Shown here: positions 36,368 to 45,975 of the stretch, piece after piece
How positions within the stretch are numbered: position 1 is the first letter of the stretch
Layout: each line of letters opens with the position of its first letter
From: a bacterium
GTDB taxonomy: Bacteria; Patescibacteriota; Andersenbacteria; UBA10190
Assembly: GCA_027624555.1 (NCBI GenBank)
Contig: JAQBWN010000003.1
Coordinates: 1-50,163 of the forward strand
Direction: 5' to 3'
Length of the DNA: 50,163 bases
Notes under the pieces: model-generated
Database searches by the model: none
Told to the model about the DNA's origin: nothing
Seen by the model: only the letters and a program-made list of their open reading frames with translations
Translations under genes and position numbers: made by a program

Positions 36368-38557
36368 ATGAAACATCTCGTCATCGTAGAATCCCCTGCA
36401 AAAGCAAAGACTATCCAAAAATATCTTGGAAAAAATTTTTCCGTGAAAAGTAGTTACGGCCATGTGCGCGATCTTCCAAAATCCAAAATCGGTGTTGACG
36501 TTAAAAAAGGTTTTGAACCCAGCTATATAATTCCAGACAAAGCAAAAGCACGCATTGCAGATTTAAAAGCAGCCGCAAAGAAAGCAGATATTGTCTATTT
36601 CGCAACTGACGAAGATAGAGAGGGAGAAGCAATTGCCTGGCATTTATTACAAGTACTCGGCACAGCGCCAGAAAAAGCCAAGCGTATTACATTCACCGAA
36701 ATTACAAAAACTGCCATTGCTAGGGCAGTTGAAAACCCAAGAGAAATAGATCAGAACTTAGTAGATGCCCAACAAGCACGCCGCGTGTTAGACAGATTAG
36801 TGGGCTATGAACTCTCTCCTCTTCTTTGGAATAAAGTACGGCGTGGACTTTCAGCGGGCAGGGTACAATCTGTTGCAGTTAGGTTAATAGTTGAAAAGGA
36901 AGAAGAAATTAAAAAATTTGAAGCGCAAGAATACTGGAGCGTTGACGCACTTCTGGCGAAAGCGGGTAATCAGTTTAATGCCAGCTTAAAAGCAATAGAC
37001 GGCAAAGTTATCGGAAAACTCGGGCTCGCCAACAAAGAAAGTGTCCAAGATATTTTGAAAAACTTAGACGGCGCAACGTATACGATTTCCAATATCACAA
37101 AAAAAGAGCGTAAGCGCACTGCTCCCGCTCCATTTACCACCAGCACACTACAACAAGCCGCATTTAACCAACTTGGATTTTCAAGCAAACGAACCATGAT
37201 GATTGCACAGGGGCTGTATGAAAATGGATTTATCACGTATATGCGTACTGACTCGTTAAACCTGTCTCAAGATGCCGTGCAAGCAGCTACCAGGGCCATT
37301 ACAAGTATGTTTGGGAAAGAATACGCACTCGATGCTCCGAGGGTATTTACGAAGAAATCCAAAAATGCACAAGAAGCTCATGAAGCAATACGCCCGAGCG
37401 ACCCGGAAAAATCTCCGGAAAGCCTCGCACCTGAACTCGATACAACACAATTAAAACTGTATCGGCTAATTTGGCAACGCATGGTTGCATCCCAAATGGC
37501 AGATGCAAAGCTAAATCAAACAGCTGTAGATATTACAGCGAAAAATTATATATTCCGCGCTAGTGGCACTTCCGTTATTTTCGATGGCTTCGTAAAAGCA
37601 CTCGGAGAAAAAGCGGCGTTCCAAGAAACCGTACTACCAGACCTCACAGAGCAAGATGTATTAGATCTTATAAAACTGCAACACGAACAACACTTTACAC
37701 AAGCGCCTGCAAGATATTCTGAAGCAACACTCGTGAAAGCACTCGAAGAACACGGTATTGGACGACCAAGCACATATGCTCCAACAATAGACGTTATTCA
37801 AAAACGAGAGTATGTGGTGAAAAATGATGAGAAACGGTTAGCTCCAACAGAAATTGGAACACTGGTAAATAGCGTTCTTACCGAACATTTCCCAAATATT
37901 GTAGACATCGATTTTACCGCAAACATGGAAAGCAGTCTGGATGATGTAGCGTCTGGAGAAAAAGCATGGCAACCGGTTATGAAAGAATTTTACGATCCGT
38001 TTCATGCGCTTATAAAAACAAAAGATAAAGAACTAAAAAAATCAGATATTACAGAAGAAGCAACAAATGAAACGTGCCCAAAATGTTCCAGTCCGCTTAT
38101 TATAAAACTCGGTAGGTTCGGCAAATTTAAAGCGTGCAGTAAATACCCAGATTGCAAATTCACAGAGCCGCTTGGAGATGAAAAGAAAATGGAAGAAGAA
38201 CATTCAGGGCAAATATGTCCGGATTGCGGAAAGCCACTCGTAGTAAAGCGCGGACGTTTTGGTGCATTTCTTGGCTGTTCCGGCTACCCCGATTGTAAGC
38301 ATATAACTCCAATTGTAAAAGAGACTGGAGTAGATTGTATTGCATGCAATAAAGGAAAAATTATTGAGAAAAAATCCCGCAGAGGAAAAATGTTTTATGC
38401 ATGTAACCAGTACCCCGATTGCAAAAATGCATACTGGAGCAAACCAACGGGAGAAAAATGCTCGCAGTGTGAAAGCATGTTAGTCTATGGCGCAAAAAAT
38501 ACAATAAGATGCAGCGCCAAAGGCTGTGGGTTTAAGAAAGACAACGAGGAAGAGTAG
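36368..38557 (+). CDS. topA: DNA topoisomerase I with C-terminal zinc ribbons
   Basis: KHLVIVESPAKAKTIQKYLGKNFSVKSSYGHVRDLPKSKIGVD...three C-x2-C zinc ribbons. Confidence 0.97.
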   Translation: MKHLVIVESPAKAKTIQKYLGKNFSVKSSYGHVRDLPKSKIGVDVKKGFEPSYIIPDKAKARIADLKAAAKKADIVYFATDEDREGEAIAWHLLQVLGTAPEKAKRITFTEITKTAIARAVENPREIDQNLVDAQQARRVLDRLVGYELSPLLWNKVRRGLSAGRVQSVAVRLIVEKEEEIKKFEAQEYWSVDALLAKAGNQFNASLKAIDGKVIGKLGLANKESVQDILKNLDGATYTISNITKKERKRTAPAPFTTSTLQQAAFNQLGFSSKRTMMIAQGLYENGFITYMRTDSLNLSQDAVQAATRAITSMFGKEYALDAPRVFTKKSKNAQEAHEAIRPSDPEKSPESLAPELDTTQLKLYRLIWQRMVASQMADAKLNQTAVDITAKNYIFRASGTSVIFDGFVKALGEKAAFQETVLPDLTEQDVLDLIKLQHEQHFTQAPARYSEATLVKALEEHGIGRPSTYAPTIDVIQKREYVVKNDEKRLAPTEIGTLVNSVLTEHFPNIVDIDFTANMESSLDDVASGEKAWQPVMKEFYDPFHALIKTKDKELKKSDITEEATNETCPKCSSPLIIKLGRFGKFKACSKYPDCKFTEPLGDEKKMEEEHSGQICPDCGKPLVVKRGRFGAFLGCSGYPDCKHITPIVKETGVDCIACNKGKIIEKKSRRGKMFYACNQYPDCKNAYWSKPTGEKCSQCESMLVYGAKNTIRCSAKGCGFKKDNEEE

Positions 38558-38664
38558 CTTCTTCCAGCTTCATTAGCTTCACTAGCTGCTTTAGCTTCGT
38601 TAGCTTTTGTTCGAACGCATTCGTAAGCTAATACAGCTAACGAAGCTATAAGCTAATGAAGCTC
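38557..38664. repeat. AGCT-phased repeat, two opposed arms between topA and parB
   Basis: agcttcattagcttcactagctgctttagcttcgttagctt ... aagctaatacagctaacgaagctataagctaatgaagct. Confidence 0.88.
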
Positions 38665-38665
38665 G

Positions 38666-39811
38666 CTACTCCCCTACCAAATCTTTCTCCAAATCCTGCC
38701 CAGGAAGTTCGTATTTTCCAAGAAGCCTGCCTGTAAGCTGATCCAGCTCATCTTCACTGGCTGCTCGAAACACTACCTCAAATACATGCCGGTCTACTTC
38801 ATATCGAACAGAAGAGTGAAATCCGTATTTATCTTCAAGCGCCGGGCCATACTTTAATGAAAGTGGATCTTTCTTCACACGGTTTACCATACGTCTTGGA
38901 TCATCAATATTCATTGCGCGCTGAATTCGACGTGCTCGTATTTCCGCCTTGCGCACAGTAAGCCCCTCTTCCACAAGATGATTGTAAAATCGAATTTGTT
39001 TATCTTCATCAGGAATCATGAGAATTGCCTTTGCATGCCCCATTGTAATTTTTCCTTCCACTAATCCGCGCTGAATTTCTTGCGGTAATTGGAGTACGCG
39101 AACAATATTTGTAACACCAACTCTACTTTTACCCATGCGCGCACCAATTTCTTCGTGGGTCAATCCAAAGTCTTTATTTAATTGATGGTATGCCAATGCT
39201 TCTTCAATTGGATTTAAATTCTCACGTTGAATATTTTCAATAAGTGCATACACAAGGCGAGATTGGTCAGACTTTACGTCGCGACGTACCACGCAAGGCA
39301 CCTTATCCCACCTCAGCCCCCTTGCGGCGCGAAGGCGTCTTTCTCCTGCAATCAACTCATAGGTTCCGTTCTCCAAGCGAGCAACTACGAGCGGTTGTAA
39401 TATTCCATTTTGCGCTATAGATTCTTGCAAGTCTTCAAGTTCTCGCGGATCAAACGAACGTCTTGGCTGAAGTGGGTTTATAGAAATGTTGTCGAGTGCA
39501 ATATGTTGTACTGAATCTTCGTGCTGATCCCACGCGTCACCTTTCATCGTTTCCATCTTGGAAACAGCTTCTTGTATAACAGGCGGAGTTGCAACTTCTT
39601 CCATTGCCATTGGAATAGGTTCTATTTCTGGTTCACTTTCAGTGACCTCTTCCTCTGTATCAACGCGAAGCATAGTCACCAAAGGCTTTTTTGGTGCAGG
39701 TAGTGAATCTGTTTCAAATTCCATAGTATCTATTTGTTCTAATACATCATCAGCAGATACTTCCGTATCTCGCCTTGATATAAGTGATGCTAGTCCTCGT
39801 CCAAGTCCCAT
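38666..39811 (-). CDS. parB: Chromosome partitioning protein ParB
   Basis: MGLGRGLASLI...NPLQPRRSFDPRELEDLQESIAQNGILQPLVV...YELIAGERRLRAARGLRWDKVPCVV. Confidence 0.96.
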   Translation of the reverse strand: MGLGRGLASLISRRDTEVSADDVLEQIDTMEFETDSLPAPKKPLVTMLRVDTEEEVTESEPEIEPIPMAMEEVATPPVIQEAVSKMETMKGDAWDQHEDSVQHIALDNISINPLQPRRSFDPRELEDLQESIAQNGILQPLVVARLENGTYELIAGERRLRAARGLRWDKVPCVVRRDVKSDQSRLVYALIENIQRENLNPIEEALAYHQLNKDFGLTHEEIGARMGKSRVGVTNIVRVLQLPQEIQRGLVEGKITMGHAKAILMIPDEDKQIRFYNHLVEEGLTVRKAEIRARRIQRAMNIDDPRRMVNRVKKDPLSLKYGPALEDKYGFHSSVRYEVDRHVFEVVFRAASEDELDQLTGRLLGKYELPGQDLEKDLVGE

Positions 39812-39829
39812 AGTAATAAGGTTAATGAT

Positions 39830-40594
39830 TTAAGAATAGAGATTCAATAGTTCTTCTGACAGATATTCGTACGCTCGCGCACCTGGAGACATCCTATCAT
39901 ACTCTAAAATAGTCTTTCCGGTACTGGGCGCTTCCGCTAATTCCGTATTTCGAGGGATGATACTTTCAAACACGTGCCCGGGAAATGTTTTCCGAACCTC
40001 TCGCACCACTTTTCGAGAAAGCGTAGTTCTGCGGTCAAACATCGTTAAGACTGCTCCTAATACTTGCAAACGCGGATTTAAATGCTTTCGTACCAAATCA
40101 ACAGTTGTCAGTAGCTGATGCAGCCCTTCGAGCGCATAGAACTCGCACTGCACGGGAATAAGCAACCTATCTGCAGCTGCAAGCCCGTTAATAGTGAGCA
40201 ACCCTAAACTTGGTGGGCAATCAATTAATATAAAATCATAATTATCTTTTACGGCCTTTAGTGCTCTTCGTAAACGAAACTCGCGGTACGGCTCATCCAT
40301 AAGCTCCATAGCAGCGCCAGCCAAATCAGGAGTAGACGGGATAATATTAAACCGTTCAATGTTTGTAGGCTGAATTACTTCTGCAATAGTTGCTGTACCT
40401 GCCAATAGGTCGTACAAACTCGGCACACCATCAGGAACTCGAATTCCAACGCCAGCGCTCGCATTCGCTTGTGGATCTAAATCAACAAGCAATACAGATT
40501 TTCCAGACTCAGCGAGGTAACTCCCCAGATTAACACTGGTAGTTGTCTTCCCTACTCCCCCTTTTTGATTTACGACGGCGAGTGTTTCTGACAT
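39830..40594 (-). CDS. parA: Chromosome partitioning ATPase ParA/Soj
   Basis: MSETLAVVNQKGGVGKTTTSVNLGSYLAESGKSVLLVDLDPQANAS; start corrected from 40699. Confidence 0.96.
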   Translation of the reverse strand: MSETLAVVNQKGGVGKTTTSVNLGSYLAESGKSVLLVDLDPQANASAGVGIRVPDGVPSLYDLLAGTATIAEVIQPTNIERFNIIPSTPDLAGAAMELMDEPYREFRLRRALKAVKDNYDFILIDCPPSLGLLTINGLAAADRLLIPVQCEFYALEGLHQLLTTVDLVRKHLNPRLQVLGAVLTMFDRRTTLSRKVVREVRKTFPGHVFESIIPRNTELAEAPSTGKTILEYDRMSPGARAYEYLSEELLNLYS

Positions 40595-40699
40595 ACAATG
40601 CTTTAAGCATATGCCCATACGCAGCGCCGTACAACCGCTAGTTATGAACAGGGCTAAAAAGTGGCTAAATTCAAAATATCCGTATAAAGTGTAAAACAT

Positions 40700-40783
40700 G
40701 CCGGAGTGGCGGAATTGGCATACGCGACGGACTCAAAATCCGTTGGTCGCAAGACCTTGAGGGTTCAAGTCCCTCCCCCGGCA
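40700..40783 (+). tRNA. tRNA-Leu (anticodon CAA), 3' CCA not encoded
   Basis: GCCGGAG acceptor / CTCCGGC-type 3' end, anticodon loop CTCAAAA, T-arm GGGTTCAAGTCCC, long variable arm. Confidence 0.93.
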
Positions 40784-40786
40784 CAA

Positions 40787-41149
40787 CTATCGTCGCATCA
40801 TGCGAATTTGGACTTCTGTATCCGAAATTCGTTTTTCGTGATTTTTCAATATTATAGGATGGTCCTTGGTTTCTTTTGCACGAGCATCTATTGATTTCAC
40901 AACGCTCAAAATGGCCTCTAGAATTTTTCGATGAATTGCCATTTCTTCTTCCGCATTATCAAGCCTTACCTTAACACCAACTATCTCGCCTTTAACACCA
41001 ACTATTTCGTCTTTGACGCCAACTATTTCGTCTTTAACCTCTTCTACTGCGCCCTCAACCTCGTCTATCCTCGATGACAAATGCCCTCCAAGCAATTCTA
41101 GGTCATGTTGAGTTGCTGGCTCATTGCTATTGGTTGCTTTCTTTTTCAT
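40787..41149 (-). CDS. Coiled-coil protein with DEIVGVK heptad repeats
   Basis: VKDEIVGVKDEIVGVKGEIVGVKVRL; TATAAT 6 nt before ATG. Confidence 0.7.
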   Translation of the reverse strand: MKKKATNSNEPATQHDLELLGGHLSSRIDEVEGAVEEVKDEIVGVKDEIVGVKGEIVGVKVRLDNAEEEMAIHRKILEAILSVVKSIDARAKETKDHPIILKNHEKRISDTEVQIRMMRR

Positions 41150-41177
41150 GCATCTATTATATCACAACAAATAAAAA

Positions 41178-41199
41178 AGCTGACCCCTCTGGATCAGCT
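41178..41199 (-). terminator. Intrinsic terminator of the 368-aa gene
   Basis: AGCTGATCCAGAGGGGTCAGCT-TTTTTATTTG on minus strand. Confidence 0.75.
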
Positions 41200-41231
41200 A
41201 TAAAGTTGTTTCGAAATGTACTTCACATTAT

Positions 41232-42338
41232 TCACTCGTCGCCTGACATCCCAAGTTCATCGCGAAGCTCAGAGAGTCGTCGACTTGCACATGCCCAAAG
41301 TGCGTCATCATTAAGACGATGAACGGCTTCGACAAGATTACTCACAAGAATTTCAACTGCATCCATGTCAACAATCACCTCATCAGGATGCGTAAAGGGA
41401 TTCGGAGAATGCCTCATAGCTGGTCCGCCGGTATCCTTTCGCATCATCGTCGCATCGATCTCCCATTGAGCTATCTCATGAGAATTACCTTGAGAAGGAC
41501 GTCGAATTTTCACATTGAATTCCGAACGAACTGCCACGTCAGCAAGTTGCTGCGTGGCAAAAACCAACATCCCATCGCGAACAGCAATCTCCCAGTTGTT
41601 GCGAAATATTCGTGCATGCTCTTCGCCAAGTTGCAGCAAGCCACTAATTCTGTCGATATCCTGCTTCTCCAAAGGAAGCGTTAGTCCTAAAATGTGACTT
41701 TCTGTGCGAGGGATCATGCAAAATTTGCTGAGTCGCGCAAGTAAGTCGGGTGAGATTTGAGTTCTGCTTGGATTCTCCTTATAAAGCGCCTGCGCCATCA
41801 GAAGTTGGTCCAGATCGCGTGCTAATTCCGTTCCACTGAATAAATTTGCATCCAACTTGATCTGAATCTCTTTCCATTGCCGTGCATCGTCCAACATAAG
41901 AAAGAAATGCATTTCCGCCGATGCCCACTCGCCATGCTGGTTTTCTTCGAACATATCGATACTACTTCGAAAACCGATGCACCGCATCGAATTGCACCAG
42001 AGAACAAGGGTGTCGTCAGGTGGAGAATAAAACACCATTCGTGACGTGGAACTCCAGCGCATCTGATAAATTCCATCGTCTGGTCCAAGAACTTTTTGAA
42101 TCTCAATTTTTTTTCCGTTTAGATTGACGTCGGCCATCAACCATTCAAAACAGTCAATCAAGACTTCTGGTCCTTCCTGCTCGACGCGGAAAGTTTCTTG
42201 CTCTGCAAGCTTTTCACACAACTTGTAATCATCCTCCTCGTCCGGGAACAGCTTAAGTTGAGACAATTGTCCAACAGTAAGCGTTGGTACTTTGATCGTA
42301 CTGGCAACTTGTCGAAGAAACAGGTTTGGTGCTAGCAT
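41232..42338 (-). CDS. Uncharacterised 368-aa protein
   Basis: Long ORF; SD TAGGAG; promoter-like TTGACG-16-GATAAT; own terminator; no family recognised. Confidence 0.7.
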   Translation of the reverse strand: MLAPNLFLRQVASTIKVPTLTVGQLSQLKLFPDEEDDYKLCEKLAEQETFRVEQEGPEVLIDCFEWLMADVNLNGKKIEIQKVLGPDDGIYQMRWSSTSRMVFYSPPDDTLVLWCNSMRCIGFRSSIDMFEENQHGEWASAEMHFFLMLDDARQWKEIQIKLDANLFSGTELARDLDQLLMAQALYKENPSRTQISPDLLARLSKFCMIPRTESHILGLTLPLEKQDIDRISGLLQLGEEHARIFRNNWEIAVRDGMLVFATQQLADVAVRSEFNVKIRRPSQGNSHEIAQWEIDATMMRKDTGGPAMRHSPNPFTHPDEVIVDMDAVEILVSNLVEAVHRLNDDALWACASRRLSELRDELGMSGDE

Positions 42339-42446
42339 CTTTCACTCCTAGGTTGTAAAAAACAGGAAAAGCCACAACTACCCAATTATCCATACTTTTA
42401 TCCTCCCGTCAACTGTCAAATAACAAATCAGTGCTACGATATTTTT

Positions 42447-43268
42447 ATGACTATACCTGCATTCCAAAAGACTATTCTTGCTTGGTACGAGGAAAACGGG
42501 CGAAGTTTGCCGTGGCGAAAGACGAAAAACCCTTATCGCATTATGGTTTCGGAAATCATGCTCCAGCAAACGCAGGTTTCTCGCGTGCTCCCTAAATACA
42601 AAGAGTTTTTGCACGCATTTCCTGATATTAAAACACTGGCAAAAGCAAATGACGCAGATTTACTCGCCATATGGTCTGGGCTTGGGTATTGGAGACGGGC
42701 TAAGTTTTTAAAAGAAGCCTGTAAAGAAGTTCTGAAAAAGCATAACGGCAAATTCCCCAAAGACATTCCGACTTTACTTTCACTCCCCGGAATTGGGCCG
42801 TATACTGCGGGTGCAATTGCATGTTTCGCATTTGGAAATACAGACGCATTTATAGATACAAATATTAGGCGGGTATATTTACACTTCTTTTTTTCTGATA
42901 AAAAAGATATTTCAGATTCTGAAATACTGCCAATTGCAAAAAAAGCAGTTCTAAAAGACAAGCCTAACGATTGGCACTGGGCATTATTTGATTACGGAGC
43001 GCTTGTTTTAAAAGATAAAAAAATCAACCGCAACAGCCGTCACTACACAAAACAAAGCAAATTTACCGGGTCATTTCGGTCATACAGAGCAAAAGCGTTG
43101 CGTTTTTTACTTGCATCAGAAAATAAAGAATTAAAAAAAGAAATGCTCGAAGATTTTCTAGAAGACATTTTAAGAAAAGACGAACGTGACTTTTCTCCGC
43201 AAGAAATTTTAGATTCGCTTGAACAGGATAGGTTGATAACGATGGCAAAGGGGATTGTGAAGATCTAA
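42447..43268 (+). CDS. mutY: MutY-like A/G DNA glycosylase lacking Fe-S cluster and NUDIX-like domain
   Basis: LPWRKTKNPYRIMVSEIMLQQTQVSRVLPKY...LPGIGPYTAGAIACFAFG...FIDTNIRRV. Confidence 0.85.
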   Translation: MTIPAFQKTILAWYEENGRSLPWRKTKNPYRIMVSEIMLQQTQVSRVLPKYKEFLHAFPDIKTLAKANDADLLAIWSGLGYWRRAKFLKEACKEVLKKHNGKFPKDIPTLLSLPGIGPYTAGAIACFAFGNTDAFIDTNIRRVYLHFFFSDKKDISDSEILPIAKKAVLKDKPNDWHWALFDYGALVLKDKKINRNSRHYTKQSKFTGSFRSYRAKALRFLLASENKELKKEMLEDFLEDILRKDERDFSPQEILDSLEQDRLITMAKGIVKI

Positions 43269-43272
43269 ACGG

Positions 43273-43368
43273 AGCTGCATTAGCTTCGTTAGCTTCACTA
43301 GCTTCGTTAGCTTACGCGACGAATAAAAAGCTAATGCAGCTAACGAAGCTATAAGCTAATGAAGCTAG
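43273..43368. repeat. AGCT-phased repeat, two opposed arms
   Basis: agctgcattagcttcgttagcttcactagcttcgttagctta ... aagctaatgcagctaacgaagctataagctaatgaagctag. Confidence 0.9.
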
Positions 43369-43371
43369 CAC

Positions 43372-44520
43372 CTACACCCTCGAGTAAAACAGCGACAACA
43401 CCATTCCTAAACAAAACGTTGCGATGAACGCAGCTTGCATAGGCAACAATATAAACAAAAGCATAATAAGAACTGCAGTTCCCGCCTTTGCAATAGCAAG
43501 CACAATTTCAAACGCAACCATAAACTCAAGCGATGCGGTACCCTTTGCCTGGGAATATATTTTGTACATCATCGGGAGTACAACGCCTATTTGCGAAACA
43601 CGAGCAATACTGTCCGTGAAAATAATTCTTACTGGGGTAACGGCAAATATTCTAAATATATAATCGATAGCCATAAAAGGCAGATAGGTACGAAGTACAG
43701 TTGCCCTTTTTTGATGATCTGCGCTTTTTCCAATGTAAAAACCCATAAGCGTCATCACAACAAGTGAAATGGACATATAAATTCCAAGAGAGTCTAAACT
43801 GCCAAGTACAAAAAATAAAAACAGTGGCCAAAACACTACATCAATTAAATTTTCTCCCCACCCCAGAGTTGCAATAAATGTTTTTCGATATTCAATACGA
43901 AAAAGCATCTCCCATGGGCTCTTATAAGAAAAATCAGACTTTCCATACACCTGCTTTACTGCAATTAGTGGAATACCCGAAAACAACACAAGCGCACCCG
44001 CAGACAAAAACAGCGCGGGAAACCCCCACACCGTTGCAATAAACCCGCCAATGGCGGGGCCACCGATAGTTGCCCCGTAGTGGAAAACGCCCAACCAAGA
44101 CAGTTCAGTACCCCTATTATTGGAATCTGAAAATCTGGCAAATATGGCATAGTATGCAGGCCAGTATAATATTTTATGAAGCGTAAGAAACATAATTACC
44201 CCAAGTATTGCAAGCGGAAACGAGGGAATAATTGCCAATGAAACAAAATATAAAATAAAGAATGGCAACGAAAATACTATCGACTTTTCTAGTCCATATT
44301 GTGATGCCACTTTACCGCCAACAGGTAGTAACACAACGTATAGTGCGTAATGAATTGCGTAGTACAGCGCAATGGCCCAAATAGGAAAACCGTGCTGATA
44401 TAAAAATATTGGCTCAAAAATCGTAATTAAAGAAGCAGCAAAAGAAAATATTCCAATAGAAATATATAGCTCTTTTAACTGGTGGCGAATGTGCGTTGCA
44501 AACATGTGACCAAACGGCAT
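43372..44520 (-). CDS. Major facilitator superfamily transporter
   Basis: About 11-12 hydrophobic helices; ATG at 44520 preferred over the ORF-track TTG at 44526. Confidence 0.8.
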   Translation of the reverse strand: MPFGHMFATHIRHQLKELYISIGIFSFAASLITIFEPIFLYQHGFPIWAIALYYAIHYALYVVLLPVGGKVASQYGLEKSIVFSLPFFILYFVSLAIIPSFPLAILGVIMFLTLHKILYWPAYYAIFARFSDSNNRGTELSWLGVFHYGATIGGPAIGGFIATVWGFPALFLSAGALVLFSGIPLIAVKQVYGKSDFSYKSPWEMLFRIEYRKTFIATLGWGENLIDVVFWPLFLFFVLGSLDSLGIYMSISLVVMTLMGFYIGKSADHQKRATVLRTYLPFMAIDYIFRIFAVTPVRIIFTDSIARVSQIGVVLPMMYKIYSQAKGTASLEFMVAFEIVLAIAKAGTAVLIMLLFILLPMQAAFIATFCLGMVLSLFYSRV

Positions 44521-44540
44521 AGACAAAGTATACCAAAATT
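44521..44540. promoter_or_regulatory. 20-bp bidirectional leaderless promoter core AGTATACC
   Basis: TATACC (plus, 44529-44534) and TATACT (minus, 44532-44527), each 6 nt from its ATG. Confidence 0.6.
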
Positions 44541-45872
44541 ATGTATAAAGAGCCTATGTCACATTCATCACCGTCATATTCATTAGCATTTATAGGCGCA
44601 GGGTACGTTGGCTTAGTATCCGGCACATGCCTCGCAGAAATTGGCCACAAGGTAATTCTTGTTGATAACAACGAAGCAAAAATTAATAAGTTAAAAGATG
44701 GGCATATCCCCATATACGAACCGGGCCTTGAGGACTTGGTAAAGAAAAACGTAGCCGCAGGCAGACTAACGTTTACAACTAGCCTTGCAAAAGCAGTAAA
44801 AGAATCAACTGTTATCTTCATCGCCGTAAATACTCCACCACAGGCAAACGGCCGGGCTGACTTATCGTATGTAGCAGGCGCAGCAAGGGAAATTGCAGAA
44901 GCAGCAGATACATATAAAGTAGTTGTAGATAAAAGCACCGTTCCTGTAAAAACTGGCGAACGAGTGCAACAAACAATTAAGCAATATAACAAGCACAATA
45001 TTGATTTCGACGTAGTAAGTAATCCAGAATTCTTACGCGAAGGTTCTGCTATTGATGATTTTATGAACCCAGACCGCATTGTTGTTGGCGTAGAAAATGA
45101 ACGCGCTGCAAAAATTATGCGAGAAATTTATGCCCCCGTGAAAGCTCCGTTCATAGAAACAAATATCAACAGCGCAGAACTCATCAAGCACGCGAGCAAT
45201 TCCTTCTTAGCGATGAAAATTTCATTTGCAAATGCTCTGGCTAAAATCTGTGAATTATCAAACGCAAACATAGACCAAGTTACCTATGGAATGGGGCTTG
45301 ATAAACGAATCGGCAAATCATTCTTAAACGCGGGTATTGGGTATGGCGGATCCTGCTTTCCAAAAGACGTATCTGCGTTTATTACAATTGCAGAAGATTT
45401 AGGGTATAAGTTCGACTTATTAAAAGAAGTAGAAATAATAAACACTGAAATGCGAGAACTCTTTATTCAAAAAATAGAGCAAGCGCTATGGGTTACAAAA
45501 GGCAAGACAATCGCCGTTTGGGGGTTGGCGTTTAAAGCAGACACAGACGATATGCGAAACGCTCCGTCTATAACCATTATTGAACGCCTTCATAAAGATG
45601 GTGCAATTATACAAGCATACGACCCAGAAGCACGCCACACAGCAAAAGAAGTACTTGGCGACAAAGTAGAATATATGTCATCAAAAGAAGCAGCTCTCAA
45701 AGGGGCAGATGCGCTTGTTATTTTAACAGAATGGGAAGAATTCAAAAACCCAAATTGGGAAGTAGTCCGCAAGTCTTTAAATAATCCAATAGTCATCGAT
45801 GGCAGAAATATGTTTGATCCGAAAGAAATGGAAAAGAGAGGCTTTGTATATCATTCAGTAGGCAGAGGCTAG
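44541..45872 (+). CDS. UDP-glucose/GDP-mannose dehydrogenase family protein
   Basis: LAFIGAGYVGLVSGTCLAEIGHKVILVDNN...NPEFLREGSAIDDFMNPDRIVVG...GIGYGGSCFPKDVSA. Confidence 0.95.
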   Translation: MYKEPMSHSSPSYSLAFIGAGYVGLVSGTCLAEIGHKVILVDNNEAKINKLKDGHIPIYEPGLEDLVKKNVAAGRLTFTTSLAKAVKESTVIFIAVNTPPQANGRADLSYVAGAAREIAEAADTYKVVVDKSTVPVKTGERVQQTIKQYNKHNIDFDVVSNPEFLREGSAIDDFMNPDRIVVGVENERAAKIMREIYAPVKAPFIETNINSAELIKHASNSFLAMKISFANALAKICELSNANIDQVTYGMGLDKRIGKSFLNAGIGYGGSCFPKDVSAFITIAEDLGYKFDLLKEVEIINTEMRELFIQKIEQALWVTKGKTIAVWGLAFKADTDDMRNAPSITIIERLHKDGAIIQAYDPEARHTAKEVLGDKVEYMSSKEAALKGADALVILTEWEEFKNPNWEVVRKSLNNPIVIDGRNMFDPKEMEKRGFVYHSVGRG

Positions 45873-45875
45873 CGC

Positions 45876-45975
45876 GTAGCTGCATTAGCTTCGTTAGCTT
45901 CACTAGCTTCTTTAGCTTAAACGACTATTCCCGCAAGCTAATGCAGCTAACGAAGCTGCAAGCTAATGAAGCTAG
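45876..45975. repeat. AGCT-phased repeat, two opposed arms
   Basis: agctgcattagcttcgttagcttcactagcttctttagctta ... aagctaatgcagctaacgaagctgcaagctaatgaagctag. Confidence 0.9.

Noticed and set aside
38557-38664. AGCT repeat arrays considered as CRISPR
   Set aside because: Units are contiguous ~9-bp repeats without unique spacers, opposed arms, no cas genes.
40706-40894. Plus-strand 62-aa ORF MAELAYATDSKSVGRKTLRVQVPPPAQ...
   Set aside because: It is a read-through of tRNA-Leu; a well-known spurious ORF pattern.
44526-44526. TTG start for the MFS gene
   Set aside because: ATG at 44520 fits the TATACT-6-ATG spacing seen at many other genes.
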